Positions 16,420 to 25,300 of a stretch of DNA of 39,747 nucleotides are shown here, one piece after another. Under the pieces are notes generated by a model. That model was not told the DNA's origin and searched no databases. It saw nothing but the letters and a program-made list of their open reading frames with translations. Both the position numbers and the translations under genes were made by a program. The number at the start of each line of letters is the position of its first letter. Position 1 is the first letter of the stretch. The DNA is from UBA1189 sp045612065 (GTDB lineage: Bacteria; Bacteroidota; Bacteroidia; Bacteroidales; Bacteroidaceae): the NCBI GenBank assembly GCA_045612065.1, contig JAZKYH010000070.1, positions 1 through 39,747 of the forward strand, given 5' to 3'.

Positions 16420-17967
16420 TCACTTAATCACAACCTTACGTCCATCCACGATGTAGATGCCGGGCTTCTCGATGTTGGTCACGCGGCGGCCGTGGAGGTC
16501 ATAGAGTTCTGTTGTCTGCCGTCTGCTGTCTGTTGTCATCTCAATATCTGTCGTACCGCCAAAGTCGAAGCGGAGGCGATTGCTCAGCTGGCCACCCTCG
16601 GCCTCGGTGTTCGTCTCCTCATCGAAGATGCCGAGGTCATCCGCCTTAAGTGCCAAGTATGACTTGTTGGCATTGTTGAGGAACCGCCCATCGGTGAGCT
16701 GGGGGTGATACATGGCTACAACATCGTTCTTCTTGGCCAATACATAGTACTTGTAGCCCGATTCGGCGGTGATGTAAGTATTGGCAGCAGTGCCCGAGAG
16801 CAGGTTACCCTCTACATTGGCAGGGGTGTCGTCAGACTTCGCGAAGGTATACTCTCCAGCCTCGGCACGCACTATCACACCCGTCTCGGCGGGGAGCACA
16901 CCCGTCACTCGGTTCATCATCAGCCTGTCGCCCTCTACGCTGGTGGCGATGTATGCTTTCACATTGTCAGGAATCTTCGCGGCATAGTCGAGGTATAGTG
17001 TGGCGTAACCTGCGGAAGATACCGTGAGGATATATACATTGGACAAGGGCTGGATATTGGTAAACTCGCTCCAACCCTCTGCCGCCTTGTAGGCTTCTAC
17101 CGAACCTGCGGGTACATAGACGGGGATGGACTTGCTAACATCATGGAATGTAAAATCAATGGAGGGCGGTGTTGTCGCCTTGCAAGTGATGGCGGTGAGT
17201 TTGCTGCAAACCAAGAAGGCTGCGATTCCAATGCTCGTCACGCCCTCGGGGATGGTGATGTAGGTGAGGCTGCTGCAATACGCAAAAGCACTCTCTCCAA
17301 TGCTCGTCACACTCGCGGGAATAATCGTTGTTGCGCAACCAGAAATCAATGTATTGCTGTTAGTCTCTATAATGGCGTTGCAACCACCACGAGAGTCATA
17401 TATGGTATTGCCTTCAGCTACACTTATGGCGGTGAGGCTGCTGCAACCAGCGAAAGCACTGCTTCCAATGCTCGTCACGCTCTCGGGGATGGTGATGGCG
17501 GTGAGGCTGCTGCAACCACGGAAAGCATAGTTTCCAATGCTCGTCACGCTCTCGGGGATGGTGATGGCGGTGAGGCTGCTGCAATAATAGAATGCATAGC
17601 TTCCAATGCTCGTCACGCCCTCGGGGATGGTGATGGCGGTGAGGCAGCTGCAACTTTGGAAAGCATAGTCTCCAATGCTCGTCACTCCCTCGGGGATTTT
17701 GATGGCGGTGAGGCTGCTGCATTCAGCGAATGCATCGTCTCCAATACTCGTCACGCTATACGCCACGCCATTGTAGGTGACGGTGGCGGGGATGGTGATG
17801 GAACCAGAATATTCATTACTGTATTCATAATAGTTACTGCCTTTGAATGTCACCTCGGCCGTCGTGGAAGAGGTGATGTTGTAGTAGATGCCGCCCACCT
17901 CAAAGTCGTGTGCATTAGTCACGAGGGGCAGCAGGGCTGCGAAGAGGAAAAGTAAATGTTTCTTCAT
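16420..17967 (-). CDS. BspA-like leucine-rich-repeat surface protein
   Basis: The 515-residue protein has a signal peptide (KKHLLFLFAALLPLVTNA). About seven LRR_5/BspA repeats of 23 residues follow (consensus VTSIGxxAFxxCSSLTAITIPEG, about 65-265). A beta-rich domain comes next, and the end is a short tail, YDLHGRRV...GIYIVDGRKVVIK, of the kind used for secretion or anchoring in Prevotella-like bacteria. The repeats are near-identical at DNA level with a 69-bp period, so copy number may change by recombination. The stretch just before the tail (TTDSRRQTTELYD) is encoded by a GTCTGTTGTC-type repeat also present at 15701-15720. Likely role is adhesion or matrix binding at the cell surface. Confidence 0.85.
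   Translation of the reverse strand: MKKHLLFLFAALLPLVTNAHDFEVGGIYYNITSSTTAEVTFKGSNYYEYSNEYSGSITIPATVTYNGVAYSVTSIGDDAFAECSSLTAIKIPEGVTSIGDYAFQSCSCLTAITIPEGVTSIGSYAFYYCSSLTAITIPESVTSIGNYAFRGCSSLTAITIPESVTSIGSSAFAGCSSLTAISVAEGNTIYDSRGGCNAIIETNSNTLISGCATTIIPASVTSIGESAFAYCSSLTYITIPEGVTSIGIAAFLVCSKLTAITCKATTPPSIDFTFHDVSKSIPVYVPAGSVEAYKAAEGWSEFTNIQPLSNVYILTVSSAGYATLYLDYAAKIPDNVKAYIATSVEGDRLMMNRVTGVLPAETGVIVRAEAGEYTFAKSDDTPANVEGNLLSGTAANTYITAESGYKYYVLAKKNDVVAMYHPQLTDGRFLNNANKSYLALKADDLGIFDEETNTEAEGGQLSNRLRFDFGGTTDIEMTTDSRRQTTELYDLHGRRVTNIEKPGIYIVDGRKVVIK
17420..17760. repeat. 69-bp tandem repeats within the BspA-like gene
   Basis: Read on the plus strand, units containing TGCTCGTCAC, TCGGGGATGGTGATGGCGGT and GAGGCTGCTGCAA recur every 69 bp, matching one 23-residue LRR each. 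Five close copies lie together. Confidence 0.85.
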
Positions 17968-18039
17968 GTTGTTAATGTTGAATGATGCGAAGGTAGTGAT
18001 TTATTTGCTCGTGTGCAAGGGATTATGGGGGATACAACA

Positions 18040-18098
18040 AAAAAAGCGAGCAACTTTCGCTGCTCGCTTCTCTGCGGAAAGGGAGGGATTCGAACCCC
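18040..18098. repeat. attL: 59-bp direct repeat, displaced tRNA-Ser 3' end
   Basis: This is identical to 37841-37899. It contains the tRNA T-arm/acceptor 3' end (18076-18098, minus) and the terminator hairpin GCGAGCA/TGCTCGC with an A6 run (T6 on the minus strand). It is the original chromosomal 3' end pushed away by integration. The terminator probably now serves the minus-strand gene ending at 18216. Confidence 0.9.
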
Positions 18099-18148
18099 TC
18101 TCCAAATAATGCTGATATTCTATCACCTGCAAAAGCGAACAACGTGTT

Positions 18149-18168
18149 CAGTCACAAATTTTGAACGC
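18149..18168 (+). repeat. Putative integrase arm-type site near attL
   Basis: CAGTCACAAATTTTGAACGC lies 50 bp inside attL and matches the site at 37699-37718 in 19 of 20 positions. Confidence 0.55.
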
Positions 18169-18215
18169 AAAATTTCAATCATCGACTTTTCTTTTGCAAA
18201 GATAACAGAATTCCT

Positions 18216-18971
18216 TTATAAATCTACTACAAATTTAACAATTTCATGCTCAGACCTTTCACTTTCACGTTTCCCATGATATAACCCTTTTAGTCCCGTC
18301 GTTCCGAAAATCAATTCTGCCTTGTCCCAGAAGTTTCTATCCCCTTTAAACAATGTCCCAATCAAAAAGGCCAAACTATTTTTCTTTTTACTCATATTCC
18401 ATTCTAACGTAGCAGCAGGTTGATTCCCATTCCCTCCTCCAAAGTAATATAAGAAATCATCCTTAGAAGGATTGAGTAAATACCTTTTCTCTACAAGGAA
18501 ATCGAACAGTTTTGTTACTTCTTCCGATGTAAATCCTTCAAAGTATGGTGCAACCTTTTCTTTAGAACTATTATCTGAAAAACTAGGATTCGTAGATTGA
18601 GGATTTCTAACCTTTTCTATATACGCAAGTGCCAACTCAATCTGACGTCTTCTCACCTCATGATACTTACGCGTAAAGTATTCACGTGGTTGCTGTAACC
18701 TATCATATTCTACATCAAACCAATGTGATTGAGCATACCCTTCGAGAGACTTCTTGAATCTGTTTTCATATATAAGTAGTTGCTCTATAAAGTTCGGATT
18801 CTCCAAACAACAAGTAAATACACTTGATTCGAATGCTTTACGCTTTCTAAACATCTTGCTTGTGAAAGAACTATATCTTATCTTACCATTACAGAGGGAA
18901 TCTACTACAGACTTACCTTTGTCATACGTATATATAACATTTATAAATTCAAAAAAACCTTTTGTATCCAT
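18216..18971 (-). CDS. Hypothetical protein of the element's left end
   Basis: The 251-residue soluble protein shows no signal peptide, no membrane segment and no motif I recognise. The N-terminal half is rich in basic and aromatic residues (SKMFRKRKAFESSVF, EYFTRKYHEVRRRQIELALAYIEKVR), and helices are likely around 100-145. The C-terminal half has FTSEEVTKLFDFLVEKRYL and KNSLAFLIGTLFKGDRNFW, which reads like the helical C-terminal region of some Bacteroides element proteins, but I cannot name the family. It is transcribed toward attL from its own promoter (-7 box at 18996-19003), and the tRNA-derived terminator in attL lies downstream. Confidence 0.6.
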   Translation of the reverse strand: MDTKGFFEFINVIYTYDKGKSVVDSLCNGKIRYSSFTSKMFRKRKAFESSVFTCCLENPNFIEQLLIYENRFKKSLEGYAQSHWFDVEYDRLQQPREYFTRKYHEVRRRQIELALAYIEKVRNPQSTNPSFSDNSSKEKVAPYFEGFTSEEVTKLFDFLVEKRYLLNPSKDDFLYYFGGGNGNQPAATLEWNMSKKKNSLAFLIGTLFKGDRNFWDKAELIFGTTGLKGLYHGKRESERSEHEIVKFVVDL

Positions 18972-18995
18972 TTATAGTGTAGATTATTGTAGATG

Positions 18996-19003
18996 CAAAA
19001 GTA
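18996..19003 (-). promoter_or_regulatory. -7 box (TACTTTTG)
   Basis: On the minus strand TACTTTTG lies about 25 bp before the ATG at 18971. Confidence 0.55.
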
Positions 19004-19079
19004 CAAAATTACCTTAAACTATCCTAACAATAAGGCAGAACTGACAGTCTTAACTGGAAAGTTCTACCTTATATTATCT

Positions 19080-19165
19080 TTTCTTATATATTATTATATG
19101 TGCTGCAAATTGAAGACTACAGCGTCTGCAAATTGAAAGCGCCACTAACCTCAAAATGAAGACTG
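19080..19165. repeat. TGCAAATTGAA repeats downstream of umuC
   Basis: CTGCAAATTGAA occurs twice (about 19103 and 19127), with a weaker CTCAAAATGAAG copy near 19151. The stretch from 19081 (TTCTTATATATTATTATATG, then TGCTGCAAATTGAA) closely matches 32396-32430, also just past the 3' end of a minus-strand gene. Confidence 0.5.
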
Positions 19166-19174
19166 TTATTCGTA

Positions 19175-20455
19175 CTATTTTGCCTTCACAACTATTATGT
19201 CGTTGATATTAGTAGTGTACTGCTTAGAGATGTATTCGTTTTTCAGATGCCACTTGTTCCCAAATCCTTGAACTGCCACCCTTATAGTATTATGACCATT
19301 CTTGCGATTGATTTCATCTATGGCGTTTGCCAAATCCATTTGTTTTCCACGATTAACACTATCAAACAGATTTCCTTGTATAGCATCGTCTCTGCATATA
19401 TTCCAAACGATTACCCCCGATTTTTTGTAATGGTATTCCCCATTACCCTTCCACTCTTTTCTAATCTGAGTTACAGCGGCAGACACCAACTCTTGTAGGT
19501 CATTCGTTGGGACTTCAAGGTTTACAGTTTGGTAGATATAATCTTGGGGCATATCCATTCTAAATCTACTCGTATGGGCAAATACGGTCATAGACTGACA
19601 AACAACATGCTGCTCCCTCAGTTTTCTTGAACATTGTGCAGCAAAGTTTGCTACCGCTTCTTCCACCTCACCCAAATTGCTCAAACCTTGTTCGGCAAAA
19701 CTCCTACTAGTGCAAATACTCTTCTTGTGAGGTAGTTCTTCTATCGATATACAACTTTCACCTTTGAGTTCTTTCCATGTTCGAACACCTGTAACGGTCA
19801 TCTCTCTTCTCACCCAACTTTCTGACTTCTGAATAAAGTCCCATGCCGTGTGAACTCCATGATATTCCAATTTATTCAGATGCTTACGACCAATTCCCCA
19901 AACATCACCTATATTAAATAATTTAAGTGCTTTTTCGCGTTTCTCATCCGTATCAATAACACAAACACCTTCATATCCCCGATATTTCTTTGCGAACTTA
20001 GATGCCATTTTTGCCAAAGTCTTAGTTGGAGCAATACCCAATGATATAGGTATCCCCGTTCCTTTGGTGATAGACTTAACCATCTCCTTGCAGTATAGAG
20101 TAAGAGACTCAGTATCCCCCATCCCACTCAAGTCCAAGAATGCCTCATCGACCGAGTAGACTTCAATATGAGGTGTATATGTAGACAACAAAGACATCAC
20201 CCTCTTACTCATATCACCATAAAGGTTATAGTTAGATGAAAAGACTGCTACATTATTCTTGTCTAGCACCTCTTTTATCTGAAAAAAGGGTTCACCCATC
20301 TTAATGCCCAAGGACTTACTTTCTTCGCTTCTTGCAATAACACATCCATCATTATTGCTCAACACGACTACGGGTCTATCCCTCAAATCAGGATGAAATA
20401 CCCTCTCGCACGAACAATAAAAATTGTTACAGTCTGCAAGTCCGAACAACTCCAT
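19175..20455 (-). CDS. umuC: UmuC-like Y-family DNA polymerase subunit
   Basis: The 426-residue translesion polymerase shows FGLADCNNFYCSCERVFHPDL (catalytic Asp8), LSNNDGCVIARSEESKSLGIKMG, YSVDEAFLDLSG (second catalytic acidic pair), and the helix-hairpin-helix and little-finger regions after about 200. The start is placed at the ATG at 20455 because the family begins at (L)FGLxDCNNFY and this leaves a 7-bp gap after umuD; a longer reading would overlap umuD. It copies damaged DNA when activated by cleaved UmuD. umuDC pairs are frequent cargo of mobile elements. Length is normal for the family. Confidence 0.92.
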   Translation of the reverse strand: MELFGLADCNNFYCSCERVFHPDLRDRPVVVLSNNDGCVIARSEESKSLGIKMGEPFFQIKEVLDKNNVAVFSSNYNLYGDMSKRVMSLLSTYTPHIEVYSVDEAFLDLSGMGDTESLTLYCKEMVKSITKGTGIPISLGIAPTKTLAKMASKFAKKYRGYEGVCVIDTDEKREKALKLFNIGDVWGIGRKHLNKLEYHGVHTAWDFIQKSESWVRREMTVTGVRTWKELKGESCISIEELPHKKSICTSRSFAEQGLSNLGEVEEAVANFAAQCSRKLREQHVVCQSMTVFAHTSRFRMDMPQDYIYQTVNLEVPTNDLQELVSAAVTQIRKEWKGNGEYHYKKSGVIVWNICRDDAIQGNLFDSVNRGKQMDLANAIDEINRKNGHNTIRVAVQGFGNKWHLKNEYISKQYTTNINDIIVVKAK

Positions 20456-20462
20456 AGTCCAC

Positions 20463-20915
20463 TTATCTGTGTAGTTTCTTGATTGTATAGGTGAGTACAC
20501 CCCAAATCATAAAGTCATTATCCTTTGTTACTTTAATTGGAGAATACATACTGTTGTGAGGTATCAACCACCCACATTCATTATTTCTATCTTTCCTAAA
20601 CTCTTTAAGCGTAAATTCACCATCAATGTAAGCAACAACAAAATCGCCATCGTTTACTTCCAAGGACTTATCTATTACAATAATGTCACCATCACAGATC
20701 CCTGCATCCATCAATGAATTACCCGACACCTTTGCTAAAAAGGTAGTTTCTTTATGACGAATAATTTCCTTATTTAAGTCTATGCTTTCTGTTATATAAT
20801 CTTGGCAAGGACTAGGGAATCCTGCCTTGATGCCATCATCGACAAAAGGCAATTCCAACACTGTTGAAGGGTCAGCAGAATAAATATGTAGTTTTATATC
20901 CTCATTCATAATCAT
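20463..20915 (-). CDS. umuD: UmuD-like S24 self-cleaving protein
   Basis: The 150-residue S24/LexA-type protein has its cleavage-site dipeptide at Ala31-Gly32 (KAGFPSP), the nucleophile at Ser67 (SGNSLMD) and the lysine at Lys104 (FTLKEF). RecA-stimulated self-cleavage would activate UmuC, encoded 7 bp downstream. A GTG at 20930 would lengthen the protein, but the -7 box TATCTTTG at 20932-20939 places transcription start near it, so the ATG at 20915 is preferred (a second ATG lies at 20909). No classic LexA box was seen in the promoter. Confidence 0.9.
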   Translation of the reverse strand: MIMNEDIKLHIYSADPSTVLELPFVDDGIKAGFPSPCQDYITESIDLNKEIIRHKETTFLAKVSGNSLMDAGICDGDIIVIDKSLEVNDGDFVVAYIDGEFTLKEFRKDRNNECGWLIPHNSMYSPIKVTKDNDFMIWGVLTYTIKKLHR

Positions 20916-20931
20916 AGGGAAAACATGCACA

Positions 20932-20939
20932 CAAAGATA
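20932..20939 (-). promoter_or_regulatory. umuDC promoter -7 box (TATCTTTG)
   Basis: On the minus strand TATCTTTG lies 17 bp before the chosen umuD ATG. It directly follows the terminator hairpin of the upstream gene (20949-20978). Confidence 0.65.
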
Positions 20940-20948
20940 CGAAAAATA

Positions 20949-20978
20949 AATAAAGGAGATATTAGCACCTCCTTTATT
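20949..20978 (-). terminator. Terminator of the small leftward operon
   Basis: The 10-bp stem AATAAAGGAG/CTCCTTTATT is followed on the minus strand by TTATTTTTC. It lies 24 bp after the stop at 21002. Confidence 0.75.
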
Positions 20979-21001
20979 TTCTCATAGCATCCATCAATCT
21001 A

Positions 21002-21310
21002 TTAGTGAATTTGGTATTCAGTCTCAACCCTCTCTTTATAATCATCAACCCGTTCCACTAATCCGTCTATCACATTAACTAGACAACCGAGGTATACATC
21101 TTCAATCAAAGTCCCATCACCCAATGACACCTCAAACAAATCACGTCCATCGTTGTACACAACATCAACCATTCCTTGATACTTGAATCCATTTACATAA
21201 AATCGCAATCCCTTGTCATCGGGTAGTCGTTGAGGTTTATTGAATCCCCAACTAAACATCACCATTAACTGTGAACGCAAGATTTTCATTATATACTCTG
21301 CCATAGTCAT
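21002..21310 (-). CDS. Small hypothetical element protein
   Basis: The 102-residue protein has an N-terminal helix (MTMAEYIMKILRSQLMVMFSWGF) and a beta-rich remainder (GLRFYVNGFKYQGMVDVVYN, LFEVSLGDGTLIEDVYLG). The ATG at 21310 is chosen because the frame upstream of it overlaps the next gene and crosses a hairpin at 21331-21353; ATG 21304 is the alternative. I do not recognise a family, though the beta core suggests a small SH3-like or nucleic-acid-associated barrel. It is the last of three small leftward genes that share the switch promoter with the defence operon. Confidence 0.6.
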   Translation of the reverse strand: MTMAEYIMKILRSQLMVMFSWGFNKPQRLPDDKGLRFYVNGFKYQGMVDVVYNDGRDLFEVSLGDGTLIEDVYLGCLVNVIDGLVERVDDYKERVETEYQIH

Positions 21311-21330
21311 ATACCTTATTATATATATAA

Positions 21331-21353
21331 GGATGGGGATTGCTCCCCAATCC
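21331..21353 (-). terminator. Hairpin between two small leftward genes
   Basis: GGATTGGGG pairs with CCCCATCC around a 6-nt loop, 4 bp after the stop at 21357. No T run follows (TTATATATA), so it may attenuate rather than end transcription. Confidence 0.5.
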
Positions 21354-21356
21354 ATT

Positions 21357-21701
21357 TTAGTTCTCGATGGTGCCGATAAAGCGTTCCTCTTTGAATCCTC
21401 TCCATGCCATCTTTTCCAAATCCAAGTAGGCAAACATCCCGAAATAACGTTTGGGAATACTATTGCCGTTTGTATTAGACTCTACCGCTTGCTTCTGCAA
21501 AGTCCCAACTGCGACCCTTACTGAACCATCCTTCTTCATATAGGCGAAGCGCACACACTCACCCCTCATCATGCGCTTCTTCATTGCCTCAAGTGCGATA
21601 CCCTTACTTGTTGCTGTAAGCATATCAACGTTATTCATAACAATGTTCTTTGCTGTGTAACGTGCAATCTCATTTGTGCTAACTGCTGCCATCTGTTTCA
21701 T
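21357..21701 (-). CDS. SH3-like beta-barrel (DUF2693-like) small protein
   Basis: The 114-residue protein has a helical N-terminus (about 1-45) and then RMMRGECVRFAYMKKDGSVR, VAVGTL, IPKRYFGMFAYLDLEKMAWRGFKEERFIGTI. This pattern of KKDGxxRxAxGTL followed by YxDLEKxxWRxFK matches the small SH3-fold proteins (DUF2693-type) common on Bacteroides mobile elements. Their biochemical role is unknown to me. It is the middle gene of the leftward trio, 28 bp after the first and just before a hairpin. Confidence 0.65.
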   Translation of the reverse strand: MKQMAAVSTNEIARYTAKNIVMNNVDMLTATSKGIALEAMKKRMMRGECVRFAYMKKDGSVRVAVGTLQKQAVESNTNGNSIPKRYFGMFAYLDLEKMAWRGFKEERFIGTIEN

Positions 21702-21729
21702 AGTAAAAATCTCCTATCTAATTAAATGA

Positions 21730-21927
21730 TTAAAAACTTCTTCTAATGTATTTAGGTTCACCCCATCCATTTAAGTGATATACCTCTCTCACTGCATCCT
21801 CATAAGTGAACACGTCCTTGATAAACTTTGCTGTTGCAAAACCATCTTCTCTTACTACATCCCACATATAAACGCCCCAATTTGAACGATGTCTTGAAAA
21901 ATGATATGTTCCAACCTTTGCCTTCAT
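21730..21927 (-). CDS. Small hypothetical element protein
   Basis: This is a 65-residue protein beginning KAKVGTYHFSRHRSNWGVYMWDVV, with later KFIKDVFTYEDAVREVYHLNGWGEPK. It is compact, aromatic and basic, with one likely helix (YEDAVREVYHLNGW). I do not recognise it. It is the first gene of the leftward arm; its promoter lies at 21950-21981, divergent from the XRE gene. Small proteins at this position of an element can be anti-restriction or regulatory factors, but nothing in the sequence proves that. Confidence 0.6.
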   Translation of the reverse strand: MKAKVGTYHFSRHRSNWGVYMWDVVREDGFATAKFIKDVFTYEDAVREVYHLNGWGEPKYIRRSF

Positions 21928-21949
21928 TGTTTATCTCTTTTTGTTGATA

Positions 21950-22032
21950 CAAAGGTAATGCTTTTTTGATTACCCTGCAAATGTTTTGTAATTATTTTTA
22001 TATTATTTTGTAATTTTTTTTGATTACCTTTG
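21950..22032. promoter_or_regulatory. Divergent switch region with two mirrored dyads
   Basis: The leftward promoter has TTTG at 21978-21981 and TACCTTTG at 21957-21950 (minus), 20 bp apart. The rightward -7 box is TACCTTTG at 22025-22032. Each -7 box overlaps a dyad of GTAAT...ATTAC: 21954-21974 (GGTAAT/ATTACC) and 22010-22028. The XRE protein encoded at 22080 is the natural candidate to bind both. Confidence 0.65.
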
Positions 22033-22079
22033 TTGCGATTTAAAATTTAATATAATAACTTTACGATTACAAGGACATA

Positions 22080-22379
22080 ATGGGTAATATGATTAAATTA
22101 CGGATTGAGCAAATACTGCTAGAAAAGCGAATAACCAAGTCAGCGTTTGCAGATATGCTTGGCATAAAAAAGCAAAATGTAAACACTGTGCTAGAGACAC
22201 GAAATCTAGATAAGATTCAAGAAATTGCGGACATCCTAGGTGTAGATTACCTTGAACTCATTACCGACAAAAAGGAAGAGCAAAAACCTCTCCTCAACGG
22301 TTACATAGAGTACAATGGTGAGATTTACAAGATAGCGAACAAAGAGGATGTTGAGAATCTATTGACAATCATTGAATAG
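22080..22379 (+). CDS. XRE-family regulator of the defence operon
   Basis: The 99-residue protein has an N-terminal helix-turn-helix of the Cro/C1 (XRE) type at about 10-62 (LLEKRITKSAFADMLGIKKQNVNTVLETRNLDKIQEIADILGVDYLELI). The C-terminal part is short and beta-like (NGYIEYNGEIYKIANKEDVENLL). It is the first gene of the rightward operon, 11 bp before the helicase gene. By position it resembles the control proteins that delay restriction in R-M systems, and it probably regulates both divergent promoters; that is inference. ATG 22089 is an alternative start. Confidence 0.85.
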   Translation: MGNMIKLRIEQILLEKRITKSAFADMLGIKKQNVNTVLETRNLDKIQEIADILGVDYLELITDKKEEQKPLLNGYIEYNGEIYKIANKEDVENLLTIIE

Positions 22380-22390
22380 CGCACTTATAT

Positions 22391-25300
22391 ATGGAAATGC
22401 CTAAACAATTTGATAATCTGAGCAGCAAGGTTATTGATGATTTGAAGATAACCTTGAAGGGAGCGAGCAGCGTATCTATAGCAGCAGCAAGTTTCTCTAT
22501 CTATGCTTACGAAGCACTAAGAGAGGAATTAGAGGCGATTGAAGAATTGCGTTTCATCTTTACATCGCCAACCTTCAATCGTGAAAAGGCATCCAAAGAG
22601 AAAAGAGAGTTCTTTATCCCCAAGTTGAGCAGAGAGCGAAACTTGTTTGGTTCTGATTTTGAAATCAAACTAAGGAATCAACTATCACAAAAGGCGATTG
22701 CAAGAGAGTGTGCCGATTGGATTAGACGCAAAGCATGTTTCAAGACCAATGTCTCAGAAGGCATATTAAATGGTTTTATGACAGTCGCCAATGGTGACTC
22801 CAAATATACATATTTACCCTTCAACGAATTTACAACAACCGAATTAGGATGCGAAAGGGGCAACAACATTTGTCCCACATCTGTTCGTATGCCCTCGCCT
22901 ATTGCTGATGACTATCTTAGAAACTTCAACGAACTTTGGAATAATTCTGAGAATTTTAAGAATGTCACAGATGCTATAATTGACAACATAAGCAACGTTT
23001 ACAAGGAGAACTCACCCGATTTTATCTACTTTGTAACACTGTACAACATCTTCAAGGAGTTCTTGGACGATATTTCAGAGGACGTACTCCCAAACGAAGC
23101 AACAGGATTCAAGAACAGTGCTATTTGGAACAAACTATACAACTTCCAAAAAGATGCGTGCCTTGCCATCATCAATAAGTTGGAAAAATTCAATGGTTGT
23201 ATTCTTGCTGATAGTGTTGGTTTGGGTAAAACATTCACTGCATTGTCTGTTATCAAATACTATGAGAACAGAAACAAAACTGTCCTTGTATTATGCCCCA
23301 AGAAACTTAACGACAACTGGATAACCTATAGGAGCAACTATGTAAATAACCCAATATCAGCAGACCGTCTGCGCTATGATGTCTTGTTTCATTCTGATTT
23401 ATCTCGAAAGGGAGGTATTTCCAACGGTTTGAATCTCGACCATATCAATTGGGGCAACTATGACCTTGTAGTTATTGACGAGTCACACAATTTCCGTAAT
23501 GGAGGTAAGGTTACAACTGACGAGAACGATGAGAATCCACGTGAGAACCGTTATTTGCAGTTGATGAATAAGGTTATACGTTCGGGAGTTAAGACCAAAG
23601 TCTTGATGCTCTCAGCAACACCTGTAAACAACCGTTTTAACGACTTAAAGAATCAATTAGAACTTGCCTATGAAGGTAGGCAAGAGAATATAAATGAGTT
23701 GCTTGACACTGATAGCAGCATTGAGACAATCTTTAATAGAGCACAGAAAGCATACAATGCGTGGACAAACTTACCAAAGGATGAACGCACTACACAAAGA
23801 TTGCTTGACAGTCTGAGTTTTGACTTCTTTGAAGTTCTTGACTCTGTTACCATTGCTCGCAGTCGCAAGCACATTGAGCAGTACTACGATACTGCTGATA
23901 TAGGTAAATTCCCGACACGCCTTGCACCAAAATCGTATCGTCCTAACCTTACAGACATAAACGATGCGATTAACTACAACGATATATTTGAGGAACTACA
24001 ACGCTTGAACCTATCTATCTATCGTCCGTCACTGTACATTCATCCAAGCAAGTTGTATAAATACATTGATACGGATGATGAAACCTCTTTTGGAGGTCGC
24101 TCAGTATCGGGACGTGAGATTGGTATAAGTAGATTGATGAGTACCAACCTTCTCAAACGCTTGGAAAGTTCCGTAAACTCTTTCCGACTCACACTTAGTC
24201 GTATTGAGTCGCTTATCAGTAGTACTATAGCGAAGATTGAAGCAGGTGAAGTATCTGTTGACGATTACGAACTAGAGGATTTGGATATAAACGATAGTGA
24301 AGCAACTATTGGAGGAAAGAAAACCAAGATACTTTTGTCCGATATGGACACAGTATCTTGGAAACGAGATTTGACAGCAGACCTTGAAGTTCTATCCCTT
24401 CTCCGCTTAATGTTGAGTGACATTACCCCCGAACACGACACCAAGTTGCAGGTATTAAAGGAGGTAGTGTATAACAAGATTGACAATCCCATCAACGGAC
24501 GTAACAAGAAGGTAATCATCTTCACCGCCTTTTCTGATACTGCCGAATATCTCTACAATAACCTTGCAGAGCAAATACTCAAGGATAAGGGACTACATAC
24601 TGCATTGATTACGGGAGATATTGAGTCACGAAGCACCATAAAGTTGAAGCAGAAGATGAACTTCAACACACTGCTCACACTCTTCTCACCAATATCAAAG
24701 GAGAAAGAAACGATATTCCCTAACGTCAAGGAGGAAATTGATATACTGATTGCTACAGATTGTATTTCTGAGGGACAAAACCTACAAGACTGCGATTATC
24801 TGATAAACTACGACATCCATTGGAATCCCGTACGTATAATTCAGCGATTTGGGCGTATTGACCGTATCGGTTCAAGAAATAACACCATACAACTTGTAAA
24901 CTTTTGGCCAGACATGACTCTTGATGAGTACATAGATTTGAAAGGACGTGTTGAAGCACGTATGAAAATATCTATCATGACTGCTACGGGAGATGACAAC
25001 CTCCTATCACCCGAAGAGAAGGGAGATTTGGAGTATCGACGTGAACAGTTGAAACGACTCCAAGAAGAAGTTGTTGATATTGAAGAGATGAATACGGGAG
25101 TCTCCATCATGGACTTAGGACTGAATGAGTTCCGTCTCGACCTCTTGGAGTACATGAAGACTCACAACGATGTAGAGCATACTCCATACGGTTTGCACGC
25201 TGTTATTAGCGCAACAGAAGACTGTCCTAAAGGTGTCGTTTACGTACTCAAGAACCGTTCAAACAGCGTGAATATCGACCAAAAGAATCGTCTACATCCA

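Noticed and set aside
17143..17955. Long plus-strand coding frame over the BspA-like gene
   Set aside because: It is the mirror of the 69-bp repeats; the minus-strand frame has a signal peptide, LRR consensus and sorting tail.
19175..20500. Longer UmuC start at 20500
   Set aside because: It would overlap umuD by 38 bp and add 15 residues not seen in the family; the ATG at 20455 fits the conserved N-terminus.
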